Positions 22,598 through 30,536 of a stretch of DNA of 38,480 bases are shown piece after piece (position 1 is the stretch's first letter; each line of letters starts with the position of its first letter). The position numbers and the translations under genes are program-made. The notes under the pieces were generated by a model. The model ran no database searches and was not told the origin of the DNA. It worked only from the letters and a program-made list of their open reading frames with translations. Source of the DNA: CAZUDI01 sp964618975 (GTDB taxonomy: Bacteria > Desulfobacterota > Desulfomonilia > UBA1062); the NCBI GenBank assembly GCA_964618975.1, contig CAZUDI010000037.1, positions 1 through 38,480 of the forward strand, given 5' to 3'.

Positions 22598-23998
22598 ATG
22601 TCCGAGTATGACCTTGTCGTGGTGGGAGGTGGTCCGGGAGGATGTGCCGCGGCCGTGGAGGCGGCCGAGAAGGGGCTCAAGGTCGTGGTGCTGGAAAGGG
22701 GGAATTACTGCGGCGAGAAGAACTCGTCGGGTTTCGGCCTCTCCCCCAAGGCCTACCGGGATTTCGCATACGTGCGGGATCTGAGCCTGCCCTCGCAGCG
22801 AGCCTGCGTCTACGGCCGTTTCCACGTCATCAACGTGGACGACACCACCGCAGACGGGCTCATGAAGAGCCGCATGAACTGGACCCTCAGGGCCCCGACG
22901 GATGTCACCTACCCCTATGCCCACGAGTTCATGGTGCAGATGATGTCCCGGGCCGAATTCGACGTCTGGTACAGCGAACTGGCGCAGAAGGCCGGGGCCG
23001 AGCTCCGGCTCAAGACCCTGGTCACCGACGTCATCCGGGAGAATGGCCTCATCAAGGGTGTGGTGGATCACCAGGGCCAGACCTACCGCGCCCCGGTGGT
23101 GATCGCCTGCGACGGTGCCCACTCCCTCATGACCCAGAAGGCGGGCCTGCGGACCCGCTGGGACAACGATGATATCACCTGCATCGACACCCTGGATTTC
23201 GAGGTGGACCCCGAGTTGATCGACCGCTACTGCGAGGACATCGGGGTGCACGTCTTCATGGGCCGGGGTCTGGGCGGATACATCGTCGTCTATAAAGACG
23301 GCATCCATGTCGGTTCGGGTCCGGCCATCACCCTGGCTCACGAGTGCCGCCACGGCAACTTCCACACCAACTCCATCCGCAACAACCTCAAGATGGAGTG
23401 GCTGCAGAGGCTCCTGACCCTCCTCAAGGCCAAGCCGCGCGAGTACCAGTCCCACTTCCTGCCCTGGCGCAAGACCTTTCCCGAGAACATCTACACCGGG
23501 GGATTCATGGTAGCCGGCGATGCCGCGGGCACACCCGAGCCCTTCATGGCCGAGGGTGTCTACCAGGCCATGTATTCCGGCAGGCTGGCCGCGCAGCACG
23601 CCCTCAGGGCGCATGCAGCCGGGGACTTCTCCCAGGCCATCCTTAGGCAGTACATGCTGGATCTCAAGGAATCCCCGGTGGGCATCGACTTCATGTCCGG
23701 GGGCACACTCCGGGACTTCTTCGCCCAGTTCATGTCGCAGGAGTTCTACAGCTTCTTCGACGCCGTGGGCGATATCATGTTCTACGGCATGATCACCATG
23801 GCCGAGCCCCACGCCGTGGGCATGGCACGCATCCCCGGCATCATCCGCCGCAACTCTCACGCCTTCAAATTCATGGGCAGACATTACGGCCCGATTATCT
23901 CCGAGACCTACAAATACCGCGTGAGCAAAAAAATACGCCAGACCCCCATCCTGCCGGACACCCTGGCCAATCTGGTGGACCGCTCCCGCCGGGTCTGA
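22598..23998 (+). CDS. FixC-like / ETF:quinone oxidoreductase-like FAD dehydrogenase
   Basis: Product of 466 residues. An N-terminal dinucleotide fold VVVGGGPGGCAAAVEAAEKG binds FAD. A central VVIACDGAHSLM and a second FAD motif GGFMVAGDAAGTPEPFMAEG are typical of the FixC/geranylgeranyl-reductase group, which take electrons from FixAB-type ETF and reduce quinone. The C-terminal 130 residues contain several aromatic amphipathic stretches (DFFAQFMSQEFYSFFDAV, FYGMITM) suited to membrane contact. Together with EtfAB and the ferredoxin encoded next, it makes a FixABCX-like set. Start ATG after AAGGAGG. Confidence 0.87.
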   Translation: MSEYDLVVVGGGPGGCAAAVEAAEKGLKVVVLERGNYCGEKNSSGFGLSPKAYRDFAYVRDLSLPSQRACVYGRFHVINVDDTTADGLMKSRMNWTLRAPTDVTYPYAHEFMVQMMSRAEFDVWYSELAQKAGAELRLKTLVTDVIRENGLIKGVVDHQGQTYRAPVVIACDGAHSLMTQKAGLRTRWDNDDITCIDTLDFEVDPELIDRYCEDIGVHVFMGRGLGGYIVVYKDGIHVGSGPAITLAHECRHGNFHTNSIRNNLKMEWLQRLLTLLKAKPREYQSHFLPWRKTFPENIYTGGFMVAGDAAGTPEPFMAEGVYQAMYSGRLAAQHALRAHAAGDFSQAILRQYMLDLKESPVGIDFMSGGTLRDFFAQFMSQEFYSFFDAVGDIMFYGMITMAEPHAVGMARIPGIIRRNSHAFKFMGRHYGPIISETYKYRVSKKIRQTPILPDTLANLVDRSRRV

Positions 23999-24024
23999 GC
24001 ACGTCTTGACTAAGGAGGCACATA

Positions 24025-24303
24025 ATGAGTCCGATCACGTATAACCGCCGAAAACTCGTCACGGTCAAGCCCGCCAAGGGTCACCATATCGTCCATGATG
24101 AAGACAGCTGCACCGCCTGCGGCAACTGCCTGACGGTCTGCTCCATGAACCTGTGGCAGACGAGAAACGGATCCATCCGTCTGGCCCCCGATTACCGCAG
24201 CTACTGCCTGGAATGCGCCTCGTGCTACAACGTCTGCGAGGCCGAGGCCATCGCCTTCACCTTTCCCGAGGCGGGCTACGGCGTGGTCTACGCCCACGGA
24301 TAG
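24025..24303 (+). CDS. FixX-like ferredoxin with two [4Fe-4S] motifs
   Basis: Product of 92 residues with Cys29-x2-32-x2-35-x3-39 and Cys61-x2-64-x2-67-x3-71, enough for two [4Fe-4S] clusters. In FixX and ETF-QO the ferredoxin part usually carries one cluster, with a degenerate first motif. Here both motifs look complete. It is 26 nt after the fixC-like gene with AAGGAGG, so it is co-expressed and most likely the electron partner of that protein. Last gene of the redox operon. Confidence 0.88.
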   Translation: MSPITYNRRKLVTVKPAKGHHIVHDEDSCTACGNCLTVCSMNLWQTRNGSIRLAPDYRSYCLECASCYNVCEAEAIAFTFPEAGYGVVYAHG

Positions 24304-24320
24304 ATCCTGCCGACCACGGG

Positions 24321-24335
24321 CAACGCCTGGCGTTG
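24321..24335. other. 15-bp palindrome just after the fixX-like gene
   Basis: CAACGCC-T-GGCGTTG, perfect 7-bp arms, 18 nt past the stop. It could form part of an end-of-operon structure, but a U-tract is lacking. Confidence 0.3.
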
Positions 24336-24391
24336 GCGGACCAGAGGGCGGCAGGGTACGCCCGGAAGGCGCGACTTTTGTCGTGGACAGT

Positions 24392-24469
24392 CATGGGAGA
24401 TCCCCGGGGCGGGCACTGGACCCGCTTCCCAACCGCCAACGCCGTGAGATTCGACCCACAGCGAAGCAT
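24392..24469 (+). repeat. Intergenic structured repeat, copy 6 (diverged)
   Basis: ATGGGAGATCCCCGGGGCGG, then CACTGGACCC, CCAACGCCGTGAG in the core position and ATTCGACCCACAGCGAAGC at the end. It is followed at once by copy 7. Together they fill most of the 254-nt gap 24304-24557. Confidence 0.5.
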
Positions 24470-24471
24470 GG

Positions 24472-24546
24472 GGATGAATCCCAGGGCAAGCCCTGGTCCC
24501 CATCGACGCCGCAACTGGTAAGGGAATTCGACCTATAGCGATAAAA
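24472..24546 (+). repeat. Intergenic structured repeat, copy 7 (best-conserved)
   Basis: GGATGAATCCCAGGGCAAG, hairpin CCAGGG-CAAG-CCCTGG, GACGCCGCAA, GGTAAGGGAATTCGACC and AGCGATAAAA. It runs straight into the AAGGAG ribosome binding site of the START-like gene, so its 3' end is in the translation initiation region. Confidence 0.7.
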
Positions 24547-24557
24547 AAGGAGTGAGC

Positions 24558-25253
24558 ATGCGCAAGCTAACCCTTTTTACACTGGTGGTCATGGCCTGTA
24601 GCGCCGCGGCACTAGCCGGTGGGACGGGCCCTCACGGCTGGAACGCGGTGGCCGAAGACGACGGCATTCAGGGCTTCACCCGCCCGACGGCGGGATTGGC
24701 CGTCGACGAGATCATGGCCAAAGGCACGGTCGCCGCCCCTGTGGCGGTCCTTGAGTCCCTGCTGCGGGACATCCCGGCCCAGACCGAGTACATGTACCTG
24801 TGTGTGCAGGCCTGTGAGGTCGACCTCCCGGATAAAGCCGACGATCCGGACGTAATCTATGCCTATAACCTCACCGACCTGCCCTGGCCGGTCAAGGACC
24901 GCGACGGGGTGGCCCGCATGCGCTTCGGCTACGACCGCATAAGCGGCGTGCTCGGCGTGCAGGCCGAGGGCATACCCAGCGACTTCCGGCTTACGGAGGA
25001 TGTCGTGCGCGTGCCCCTGGCCCAGGGATCGTACCACCTGCGCCCCCTGGACGAGGAGAACACCGAGGTCACCTACCGCATGCTGGTCGACCCGGGCGGC
25101 ACGCTGCCCGGGTCCTTGGTGAATCTGCTCTCGAAGAGGCTCGGCATCCGGACCATCGCCGGTCTGCGCCGCATGGTGCGGCAGGAGAGGTATCAGAGCG
25201 CCACCGAGGTAATCACCACCAGCCCGCTGCCCAAGCCCCCGGAGGGGCCCTGA
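24558..25253 (+). CDS. Exported START/SRPBCC-like lipid-binding domain protein
   Basis: Product of 231 residues. A type I signal peptide (MRKLTLFTLVVMACSAAALA) is followed by a single domain whose WNAVAEDDGIQGFTRPTAGL, AKGTVAAPVAVLESLLRDI, YNLTDLPWPVKDRDGVARM and TYRMLVDPGGTLPGSLVNLL stretches fit the START/lipid-transport fold. Such periplasmic proteins may carry a hydrophobic ligand. The start ATG at 24558 is chosen over GTG at 24552 because AAGGAG is correctly spaced to it. Lipobox spacing around Cys14 is poor, so a soluble product is favoured. Confidence 0.72.
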   Translation: MRKLTLFTLVVMACSAAALAGGTGPHGWNAVAEDDGIQGFTRPTAGLAVDEIMAKGTVAAPVAVLESLLRDIPAQTEYMYLCVQACEVDLPDKADDPDVIYAYNLTDLPWPVKDRDGVARMRFGYDRISGVLGVQAEGIPSDFRLTEDVVRVPLAQGSYHLRPLDEENTEVTYRMLVDPGGTLPGSLVNLLSKRLGIRTIAGLRRMVRQERYQSATEVITTSPLPKPPEGP

Positions 25254-25373
25254 GGGGGACCATGCGGTCGGGACAAGGGGCAAACAGGGCAATTCTGTCC
25301 CTCAAAAAGGGAAAAGATTTGCCTCCTGCCCCGGGGTTGCGGGAGCGAGGGGGGAGGTTTACGGGGTCAGGCT

Positions 25374-26055
25374 CAACAAGCACAACCCTGGGTGCAGGCA
25401 GAATAGAGATAATATGATTTTGAAAAACAAATATATATATCGTTCCCGCATCTCCGAGCCCAAATTCCGGAACCTCGTACGCTATTTCGCCCTGGATCTG
25501 GAGGCCCGCAAGATTGCCTTTCTCACGGGATTGAGCGTCAACACGGTCAACCGCTACCTGCTGCTCCTCCGTCAGCGCCTCGCCCGCGCCTGTGAGCGCC
25601 CCGGGTCGGCGGGTGAAATGAGGCTCACCGGCGACGGGGCCTGGGCCGTGGGCATCATGACCGACGACGGTACGGTCCAGACCCGGATCGTGCCGGCCCA
25701 CCGACCGGGCGTCTTCTCGGCCAGGCCTCTTTGGGAGAGCACCTTCCCGCAGCCGGTCACGGCCCTGGTGGTGCCCGGCGCGAAGCGGCTGCAGCGTGTC
25801 CCGCCAAGGAGCGGGCCCGCCGAGTCCTCCCGCTGCGTTCCCGACGAGGCGGACCGTTTCTGGTCCTTTGCCCGCACCCGGCTCATGAAATTCTGCGGGG
25901 TGCCGAGATCCACCTTCTACCTGCACCTCAAGGAATGCGAGTTCCGCTACAACCACCGCCGGGAGGATCTCTACCGCCTGCTGCTGAAAATGCTCAGGGA
26001 CGAACCGCTCAACTTGTGAAGCATCATAGGCCTGCCGGAGGTGGCATGCTTGTTG
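25374..26055 (+). mobile_element. Relic of an IS1595-type insertion sequence
   Basis: The transposase-derived frame (25414-26019) is flanked by perfect 9-bp inverted repeats CAACAAGCA (25374-25382) and TGCTTGTTG (26047-26055), placed nearly symmetrically 31 and 27 nt outside the frame. No target duplication was found next to them, and such a short repeat could arise by chance, so the boundaries are tentative. Confidence 0.4.
25414..26019 (+). CDS. IS1595-family transposase-derived protein with catalytic residues lost
   Basis: Open frame of 201 residues. The N-terminus (SRISEPKFRNLVRYFALDLE, then the HTH region IAFLTGLSVNTVNRYL) and C-terminus (RFWSFARTRLMKF, STFYLHLKECEFRYNHR) match IS1595/IS1016-type transposases. 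The middle (65-145) follows the family layout but lacks the DDE residues: the DESYF acidic site reads RLTGDGAW, the TDCY site reads VVPGAKRLQ, and the third acidic site is weak. The frame is intact and somewhat shorter than active relatives. It has an AT-rich start with only a weak GAGAT site. It is either a decaying transposase that happens to stay open or a domesticated DNA-binding protein. Confidence 0.65.
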   Translation: MILKNKYIYRSRISEPKFRNLVRYFALDLEARKIAFLTGLSVNTVNRYLLLLRQRLARACERPGSAGEMRLTGDGAWAVGIMTDDGTVQTRIVPAHRPGVFSARPLWESTFPQPVTALVVPGAKRLQRVPPRSGPAESSRCVPDEADRFWSFARTRLMKFCGVPRSTFYLHLKECEFRYNHRREDLYRLLLKMLRDEPLNL

Positions 26056-26057
26056 CG
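26042..26057 (+). promoter_or_regulatory. Candidate sigma-54 promoter of the 997-aa lipoprotein gene
   Basis: TGGCATGCTTGTTGCG matches the consensus TGGCACGN4TTGCW except at two positions, with GG (26043-26044) and GC (26055-26056) 12 bp apart. It would give a leader of about 120 nt. It overlaps the right inverted repeat of the IS relic. Confidence 0.45.
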
Positions 26058-26070
26058 AAATCATTTTCAC

Positions 26071-26125
26071 CACCACGACGTACCATCTTGAATCACCACG
26101 ACCATCAATCCTGAATCACCACGAC
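26071..26125 (+). repeat. Three direct repeats CACCACGAC with 23-bp period
   Basis: Identical CACCACGAC at 26071-26079, 26094-26102 and 26117-26125. The last two are preceded by GAAT. The 23-bp period is about two helical turns, so the repeats face the same side of DNA. They lie between the candidate sigma-54 promoter and the lipoprotein gene. Confidence 0.6.
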
Positions 26126-26140
26126 GCACAACAGGGCTCG

Positions 26141-26159
26141 CCGGAAGGCGTTCTTCCGG
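26141..26159. other. Leader stem-loop
   Basis: CCGGAAG-GCGTT-CTTCCGG, a 7-bp stem with 5-nt loop, 30 nt before the lipoprotein start. It directly precedes the hairpin that encloses the ribosome binding site. Confidence 0.35.
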
Positions 26160-26161
26160 GG

Positions 26162-26189
26162 GAGTCGATCACTTTTCAAGGAGCGACTC
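26162..26189 (+). promoter_or_regulatory. Hairpin enclosing the ribosome binding site of the lipoprotein gene
   Basis: GAGTCG (26162-26167) pairs with CGACTC (26184-26189), and the AAGGAG site is in the 16-nt loop. The start ATG follows directly. Presentation or occlusion of the site could tune translation. Confidence 0.35.
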
Positions 26190-29183
26190 ATGCAAAGGAA
26201 TCCTTTCATCGAGTGCCTCTTGGTTGTGCAGATGCTTCTCCTGTTCTTCATCAGCGGGTGTTCCCGCACCGAAGGCACCAAAACGTCCGCCGAGCGGGCC
26301 CTCGTGGCGCAGGCCGCCGACACCTCCCGCCCGGATGATATCTATGACCTGCTCGAGGACTACCCCGCCCTTAATGGCTTTTTCACCTGCGGAAATCTTT
26401 GCCGGGCGACCTTCGAGCGAAAACTCTTTGCCGAACTCCTGGGCGAGACCGTCCATGCCGACACCCTGGTGGCCCTGCTCGACGGCCTGCCGCCGCTGTT
26501 CGAGGCGCGTGGCGTGTCGGAGGGGGTCTTCGCGGAAGACGTCCAGGCCGAGATGTGCACCAAGGGGCCGTTGCCGGACCTGTTTGCGGCCCTGGCCGGC
26601 CTGGTCGGCAGCATCCTGGATCTGCCGCCGGAGCAGCGCGCGCCGGTCTACGCCTGGCTCGACGCGCTGGATGCCCAGGAAAACAGCCACGCCGAGACCC
26701 TGGAAAGCATGGACTACCTGCGGGAGCTGCTCTTCCTGGCGGGAGCGAACCTGTGCAGTTTCGACAAGGATTTGCTGAACGACGCCCGCCAGCGGGATAT
26801 TGCCCGGCAGAAGGGGATGGACAGCCCTGCCGAGGGGCGCCTCGATTTCATCGATCTCGACGACAAGCTCCTAGACATCGCCCGCGAGGCCCCCGAGGGG
26901 CTGATCCTGCTTATCGAGGCGCTGCGCGAGCTGCTCTATGATACAAGCTTCCGCGAGGCCTTGGCCCACCTGCTCGAGCGACTGGGCGCCTTCCAGGGGC
27001 AAAGCGGGCTTGTCGAGGACACCCGGGCCATGCTCACGGACATCCAGGCGACCTATACCGCCGAGGCCCTCGGCGACATCATCCGGCGCATCTGGGAGAC
27101 CGGGCCTCAGGTTGGCAAGCTGATCACCGAGATAGGGATTGAAGGCTACGGCCGGGACGGGAGCATCCCCTGGAACCTCAAGGAGTTCCTCAAGCACCCC
27201 GTGCTGTTCGATTCGCTGTTGCAGCGGATCTGGGAATTCGAACAGGCCGGCTACTCCATGTCGGGGGTGGACACGCAGATCGCCGCGTACACCCGGCATG
27301 ATCCCTTCGTGCAGCCCCTCGATGGCGCAGGAGAATTCGGCGGGGGGGTCTTCTATGAACCCGCCCTGGGCTTTTCCTACCAGGACTTTTCCGGGGTCTT
27401 GGGCCTCATCCGCTACCTCACCCGCTGGAACGTGCCCATCATGCTGACCTCCAACATGCTCTACGAGCGCCCGGGCGCGGAGTCCACCAGAGCGCTTATA
27501 CGCACGCTGATCCCCCAGGCCGACACCCTGACCATCACCTCCTCGCTGTGGGGGGACGTCTATGTCAAGGACTTAGCCAGCCCCTTCGGCAATGGTCAGC
27601 CCGTGAGAGAGCCGACCGGTTACGGGATGATGGTGGACGGGGTCTTTGTGGCGCCCCTGTGCCCGGCGGTGCCCACCGGGGCGGACATGGCGCTCTATCT
27701 TACGGCCGACTCCGTCAAGCACGGCCCCTACGACAACATCTACGACAACATGCGCTGGCTGTTGTACGAGCGCAACTTCTACGCCACCTTCGATCTGGTG
27801 GAGCTGGTCGACTATGTGCCGGCGCTCAAGTACCTTGTCAAGCCGCTCTTCGAGCTGATGGGCATCGAGATGCTGCCCCTGACCATCATTCACACCAAGG
27901 GGGCCTTCCCGGTCGTCTATGCCGAGATCGGCAGCATTCTCCAGAACCTGCCCGGGGCCATCCGTCACACCACCGAACAGGTGGGGCTCCCCGAGTGGGC
28001 CATCGATCTGCTGGTAGAGACCATGCTGCAGCTCGTCCCCGTCGGCTACCCGGCGCCCGGCACCGGCAAGACCTATTTCATGCCCCAGGACGTCCGCGAC
28101 CTGTGGACCATGGTGGCCTCGCTGTCCTACTACGACGCGGCGGCCTTCCATGCCGACCGTTTCGTAGACTTGGAAAATCCCGAGAACTATACCATGTTCT
28201 ACGATGTCTCGCAGTACAACTATGCCGAGAATGCCGACAAGGCCAACCCCATCTTCCCCCTGATCGCGGCTGTGTGTGTGGGCATGTACGAGCCCTACCA
28301 AGAGGTGGTGGGCGACCTGCCCCCCACCATCTCCGGGGTGTCGCTGCGTTGGGAGGCCGCGCGAGGTGCCTTCGGCCTGATCTACCCCATAGGCTACGTG
28401 CTCAACCTCCTGTCGCCCCTGGCCGAGGTCCCCACCGAGGCGTACAGCTACGATATCCCAACCCGGGAGATGATGCCTCTGGTGCACAACATAAGCGATC
28501 TCTTGGCCGCCCTCGAGCCCTCCGGGCTGATCGACGCCCTCTTAGAGGTATTCTGTCTCCTCGGCAGTCCCGAGCGGCAAGGGCCGAGGGGCAAGCTCCT
28601 CGAGGCCCTGGCCCTGATCGCCGGGACGGTGCCCCCGGAGAGCACCGCCCCTGACACCCTGGCGCGTGAGATCCTCGAGACACCCGAGCTCGCCGCTGCC
28701 GACCCGCGCTTCTGGGATGTCATGGAGCTGCACATGGCCTCCCGGGCCGCCCTCTTCGCTGAGGATTCCCCCTATACCATCACGCCGACCCTCATGGCGC
28801 TCCTGGAGCACCTGTGCGGGGCGGAGCTGTCCGACGAGCAGTGGTCGCAGGCGGCCGCGGGCCTGGCCTCGCTGGTGGGCCCCCTGGCCGAGGAACGCTT
28901 CTTCGCCCGCATGCGTCTGGACCTGTCCGAGATCAACGAGCATATCGACACCACCCATGTCTGGCACGAGGTCCTGGAGCTGCTGCTGGCCACCCTTGAT
29001 CCGCAGGGGGTGCTCAACTACCTCCTGCTGGGACTGGAGCGTGACACGTCCTTCACCTGGGAGGAGATCCTCGTCGAGACACAGGCCTTCCTGAGCTCGG
29101 AGACCATGATGTGCGTCGACGAGGGCTCTCTGTGGCGGGACATCTCCCACCTGGTGCGGTTCATGGCCGAGGCCGTAGAGTGA
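26190..29183 (+). CDS. Large predicted lipoprotein of unknown function, 997 aa
   Basis: Signal peptide with lipobox ISGC (Cys24) after a hydrophobic run (LLVVQMLLLFFISG), so the protein is probably lipid-anchored in the outer or inner membrane facing the periplasm. The rest is acidic, Leu/Glu-rich and largely helical, with repeated short stretches such as LLxxLxxLGAFQGQ and DLLAALEPSGLIDALLEVF suggesting helical repeats. The mid part is aromatic (YTRHDPFVQPLDGAGEFGGG, MLYERPG, YGMMVDGVFVAPLCP). No catalytic motif or known family is recognised. AAGGAG lies in a hairpin loop before the ATG. An acyltransferase gene follows after 102 nt. Function is unknown. A role in envelope lipid or storage-body biology would be speculation. 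Confidence 0.8.
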   Translation: MQRNPFIECLLVVQMLLLFFISGCSRTEGTKTSAERALVAQAADTSRPDDIYDLLEDYPALNGFFTCGNLCRATFERKLFAELLGETVHADTLVALLDGLPPLFEARGVSEGVFAEDVQAEMCTKGPLPDLFAALAGLVGSILDLPPEQRAPVYAWLDALDAQENSHAETLESMDYLRELLFLAGANLCSFDKDLLNDARQRDIARQKGMDSPAEGRLDFIDLDDKLLDIAREAPEGLILLIEALRELLYDTSFREALAHLLERLGAFQGQSGLVEDTRAMLTDIQATYTAEALGDIIRRIWETGPQVGKLITEIGIEGYGRDGSIPWNLKEFLKHPVLFDSLLQRIWEFEQAGYSMSGVDTQIAAYTRHDPFVQPLDGAGEFGGGVFYEPALGFSYQDFSGVLGLIRYLTRWNVPIMLTSNMLYERPGAESTRALIRTLIPQADTLTITSSLWGDVYVKDLASPFGNGQPVREPTGYGMMVDGVFVAPLCPAVPTGADMALYLTADSVKHGPYDNIYDNMRWLLYERNFYATFDLVELVDYVPALKYLVKPLFELMGIEMLPLTIIHTKGAFPVVYAEIGSILQNLPGAIRHTTEQVGLPEWAIDLLVETMLQLVPVGYPAPGTGKTYFMPQDVRDLWTMVASLSYYDAAAFHADRFVDLENPENYTMFYDVSQYNYAENADKANPIFPLIAAVCVGMYEPYQEVVGDLPPTISGVSLRWEAARGAFGLIYPIGYVLNLLSPLAEVPTEAYSYDIPTREMMPLVHNISDLLAALEPSGLIDALLEVFCLLGSPERQGPRGKLLEALALIAGTVPPESTAPDTLAREILETPELAAADPRFWDVMELHMASRAALFAEDSPYTITPTLMALLEHLCGAELSDEQWSQAAAGLASLVGPLAEERFFARMRLDLSEINEHIDTTHVWHEVLELLLATLDPQGVLNYLLLGLERDTSFTWEEILVETQAFLSSETMMCVDEGSLWRDISHLVRFMAEAVE

Positions 29184-29285
29184 GCGTAAAACAAATGCAA
29201 AGGCCGGGATTCCCCCTTTACAAGCGCCGGATCCATGCGTAATGCATTCGGCATTGCATGAGATCAGCGATTATTACAGGGGGAT

Positions 29286-30227
29286 ATGATGAAGCGGACA
29301 TCCACATGGCAGGGTACGGCGCTGGGGGCAGTATCGCTCGCCTTTCTGGTGCTGAACACGATCTTCTGGTCCATCCCGCTCTTTTGCGTGGCGATCCTCA
29401 AATTCCTCATCCCGGAGCCCGCCTGGCGCCGGGTGTGCACCCGGCTGCTCACCATGCTCGCCACCAGTTGGATTAGCTGCAACAACACGGGGCTGAGGCT
29501 GACACGCCGCATCCGATGGGATGTGCAGGGACTCGAGAACCTCGAGCCGGTCGGCTGGTACCTGGTGCTGTGCAACCACCAGTCCTGGATCGACATCCCG
29601 GTGCTGCAGAAGGTCTTCCACCGCCGCATCCCCTTCCTGAAATTCTTTCTCAAAAAAGAGCTCATCTGGGTACCCATCCTGGGGCTGGCCTGGTGGGCGC
29701 TGGACTTTCCCTTCATGAAACGTTACAGCGAGGCCTTCCTGAAGAAAAACCCCCACCTCAAGGGCAAGGACCTGGAGATCACCAGGAAGGCCTGCGAGAA
29801 ATTCAGGGATCTCCCCGTGTCCATCATGAACTTCGCGGAGGGCACGCGCTTCACCCCGCACAAGCACGCCTCCCAGCAGTCGCCCTTTGAGCGGCTCCTG
29901 CGGCCCAAGGCGGGCGGGACAGGCTTCGTACTTTCCGCCATGGGGGACCAGCTCTCCCATATCCTCAACGTCACCATCGCCTACCCCGGCCAGGAGGACA
30001 AGAGCTTCTGGGCCTTTCTGTGCGGCGAGGTGACAGAGATCGTCGTGAGGGTGGAAACGATCCCCATCACCGACGACCTGCGGGGGGACTATCCGGGTGA
30101 CAGCGTCTTCCGTGAGCGCTTCCAGCAGTGGCTCAACGCCCTCTGGGAGGATAAAGACGCCCAACTCAAGGCACTCGAAGGCCTTGCCCCCGAGGTCGCG
30201 CACCTCTCCCTGGGCCCCCAGGGCTGA
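29286..30227 (+). CDS. 1-acyl-glycerol-3-phosphate acyltransferase-like protein (YihG-type LPLAT)
   Basis: Product of 313 residues. An N-terminal membrane anchor (about 12-42) is followed by the acyltransferase motifs: block I NHQSWID (His98, Asp103), block III FAEGTR (183-188, with the TPHKHASQQS tail common in YihG-like members) and a block IV-like NVTIAYP. It should transfer acyl groups to a lysophospholipid or related acceptor at the inner membrane. The ATG at 29286 is followed at once by a second ATG, and GGGGG is the only ribosome site. It is probably co-transcribed with the lipoprotein gene. Confidence 0.87.
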   Translation: MMKRTSTWQGTALGAVSLAFLVLNTIFWSIPLFCVAILKFLIPEPAWRRVCTRLLTMLATSWISCNNTGLRLTRRIRWDVQGLENLEPVGWYLVLCNHQSWIDIPVLQKVFHRRIPFLKFFLKKELIWVPILGLAWWALDFPFMKRYSEAFLKKNPHLKGKDLEITRKACEKFRDLPVSIMNFAEGTRFTPHKHASQQSPFERLLRPKAGGTGFVLSAMGDQLSHILNVTIAYPGQEDKSFWAFLCGEVTEIVVRVETIPITDDLRGDYPGDSVFRERFQQWLNALWEDKDAQLKALEGLAPEVAHLSLGPQG

Positions 30228-30319
30228 GACACCCGGGGTGGCGCACCGGGGGAGATGTTGCGGCTGAGTTCCCTCCCCTTGTGAGATGCACTTGGGGGCC
30301 GCGCCGTATCAGGGCACGC

Positions 30320-30393
30320 GCCCCACGGGCTGGCCCTGGTATTCTCCTGGGCGCCGCAAGCGGTAAGGCAATGCGACCTGCAATTGATTAAAC
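30320..30393 (+). repeat. Intergenic structured repeat, copy 8
   Basis: GGGCTGGCCCTGG arm, CTGGGCGCCGCAAGCGGTAA core, GCGACCTGCAATTGATTAAA tail. It lies in the 309-nt gap 30228-30536 between convergent genes, so it is downstream of both. Nothing else is recognised in that gap. Confidence 0.55.
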
Positions 30394-30536
30394 CGACAGG
30401 GGCAGGGAATCCTCGCGATTCAGGGGCGCAGAGCGGTGGCGCCGACCCTTCAGCGTCGGAAAGCGCGCATCTCGGGGACGCCAGATCTGCTCTGTTCGTG
30501 TGTCATGCAACGCCATGCCCCCTTGATGACGCCACC

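Noticed and set aside
22526..23884. Open frame of 452 codons on the minus strand opposite the fixC-like gene
   Set aside because: Low-complexity Gly/His/Asp/Val-rich antisense frame with no start signal. The plus-strand gene has clear FAD motifs.
26573..29150. Several minus-strand and alternative plus-strand frames inside the 997-aa lipoprotein gene
   Set aside because: None has a start signal or known motif. The lipoprotein frame is continuous with a signal peptide and ribosome site.
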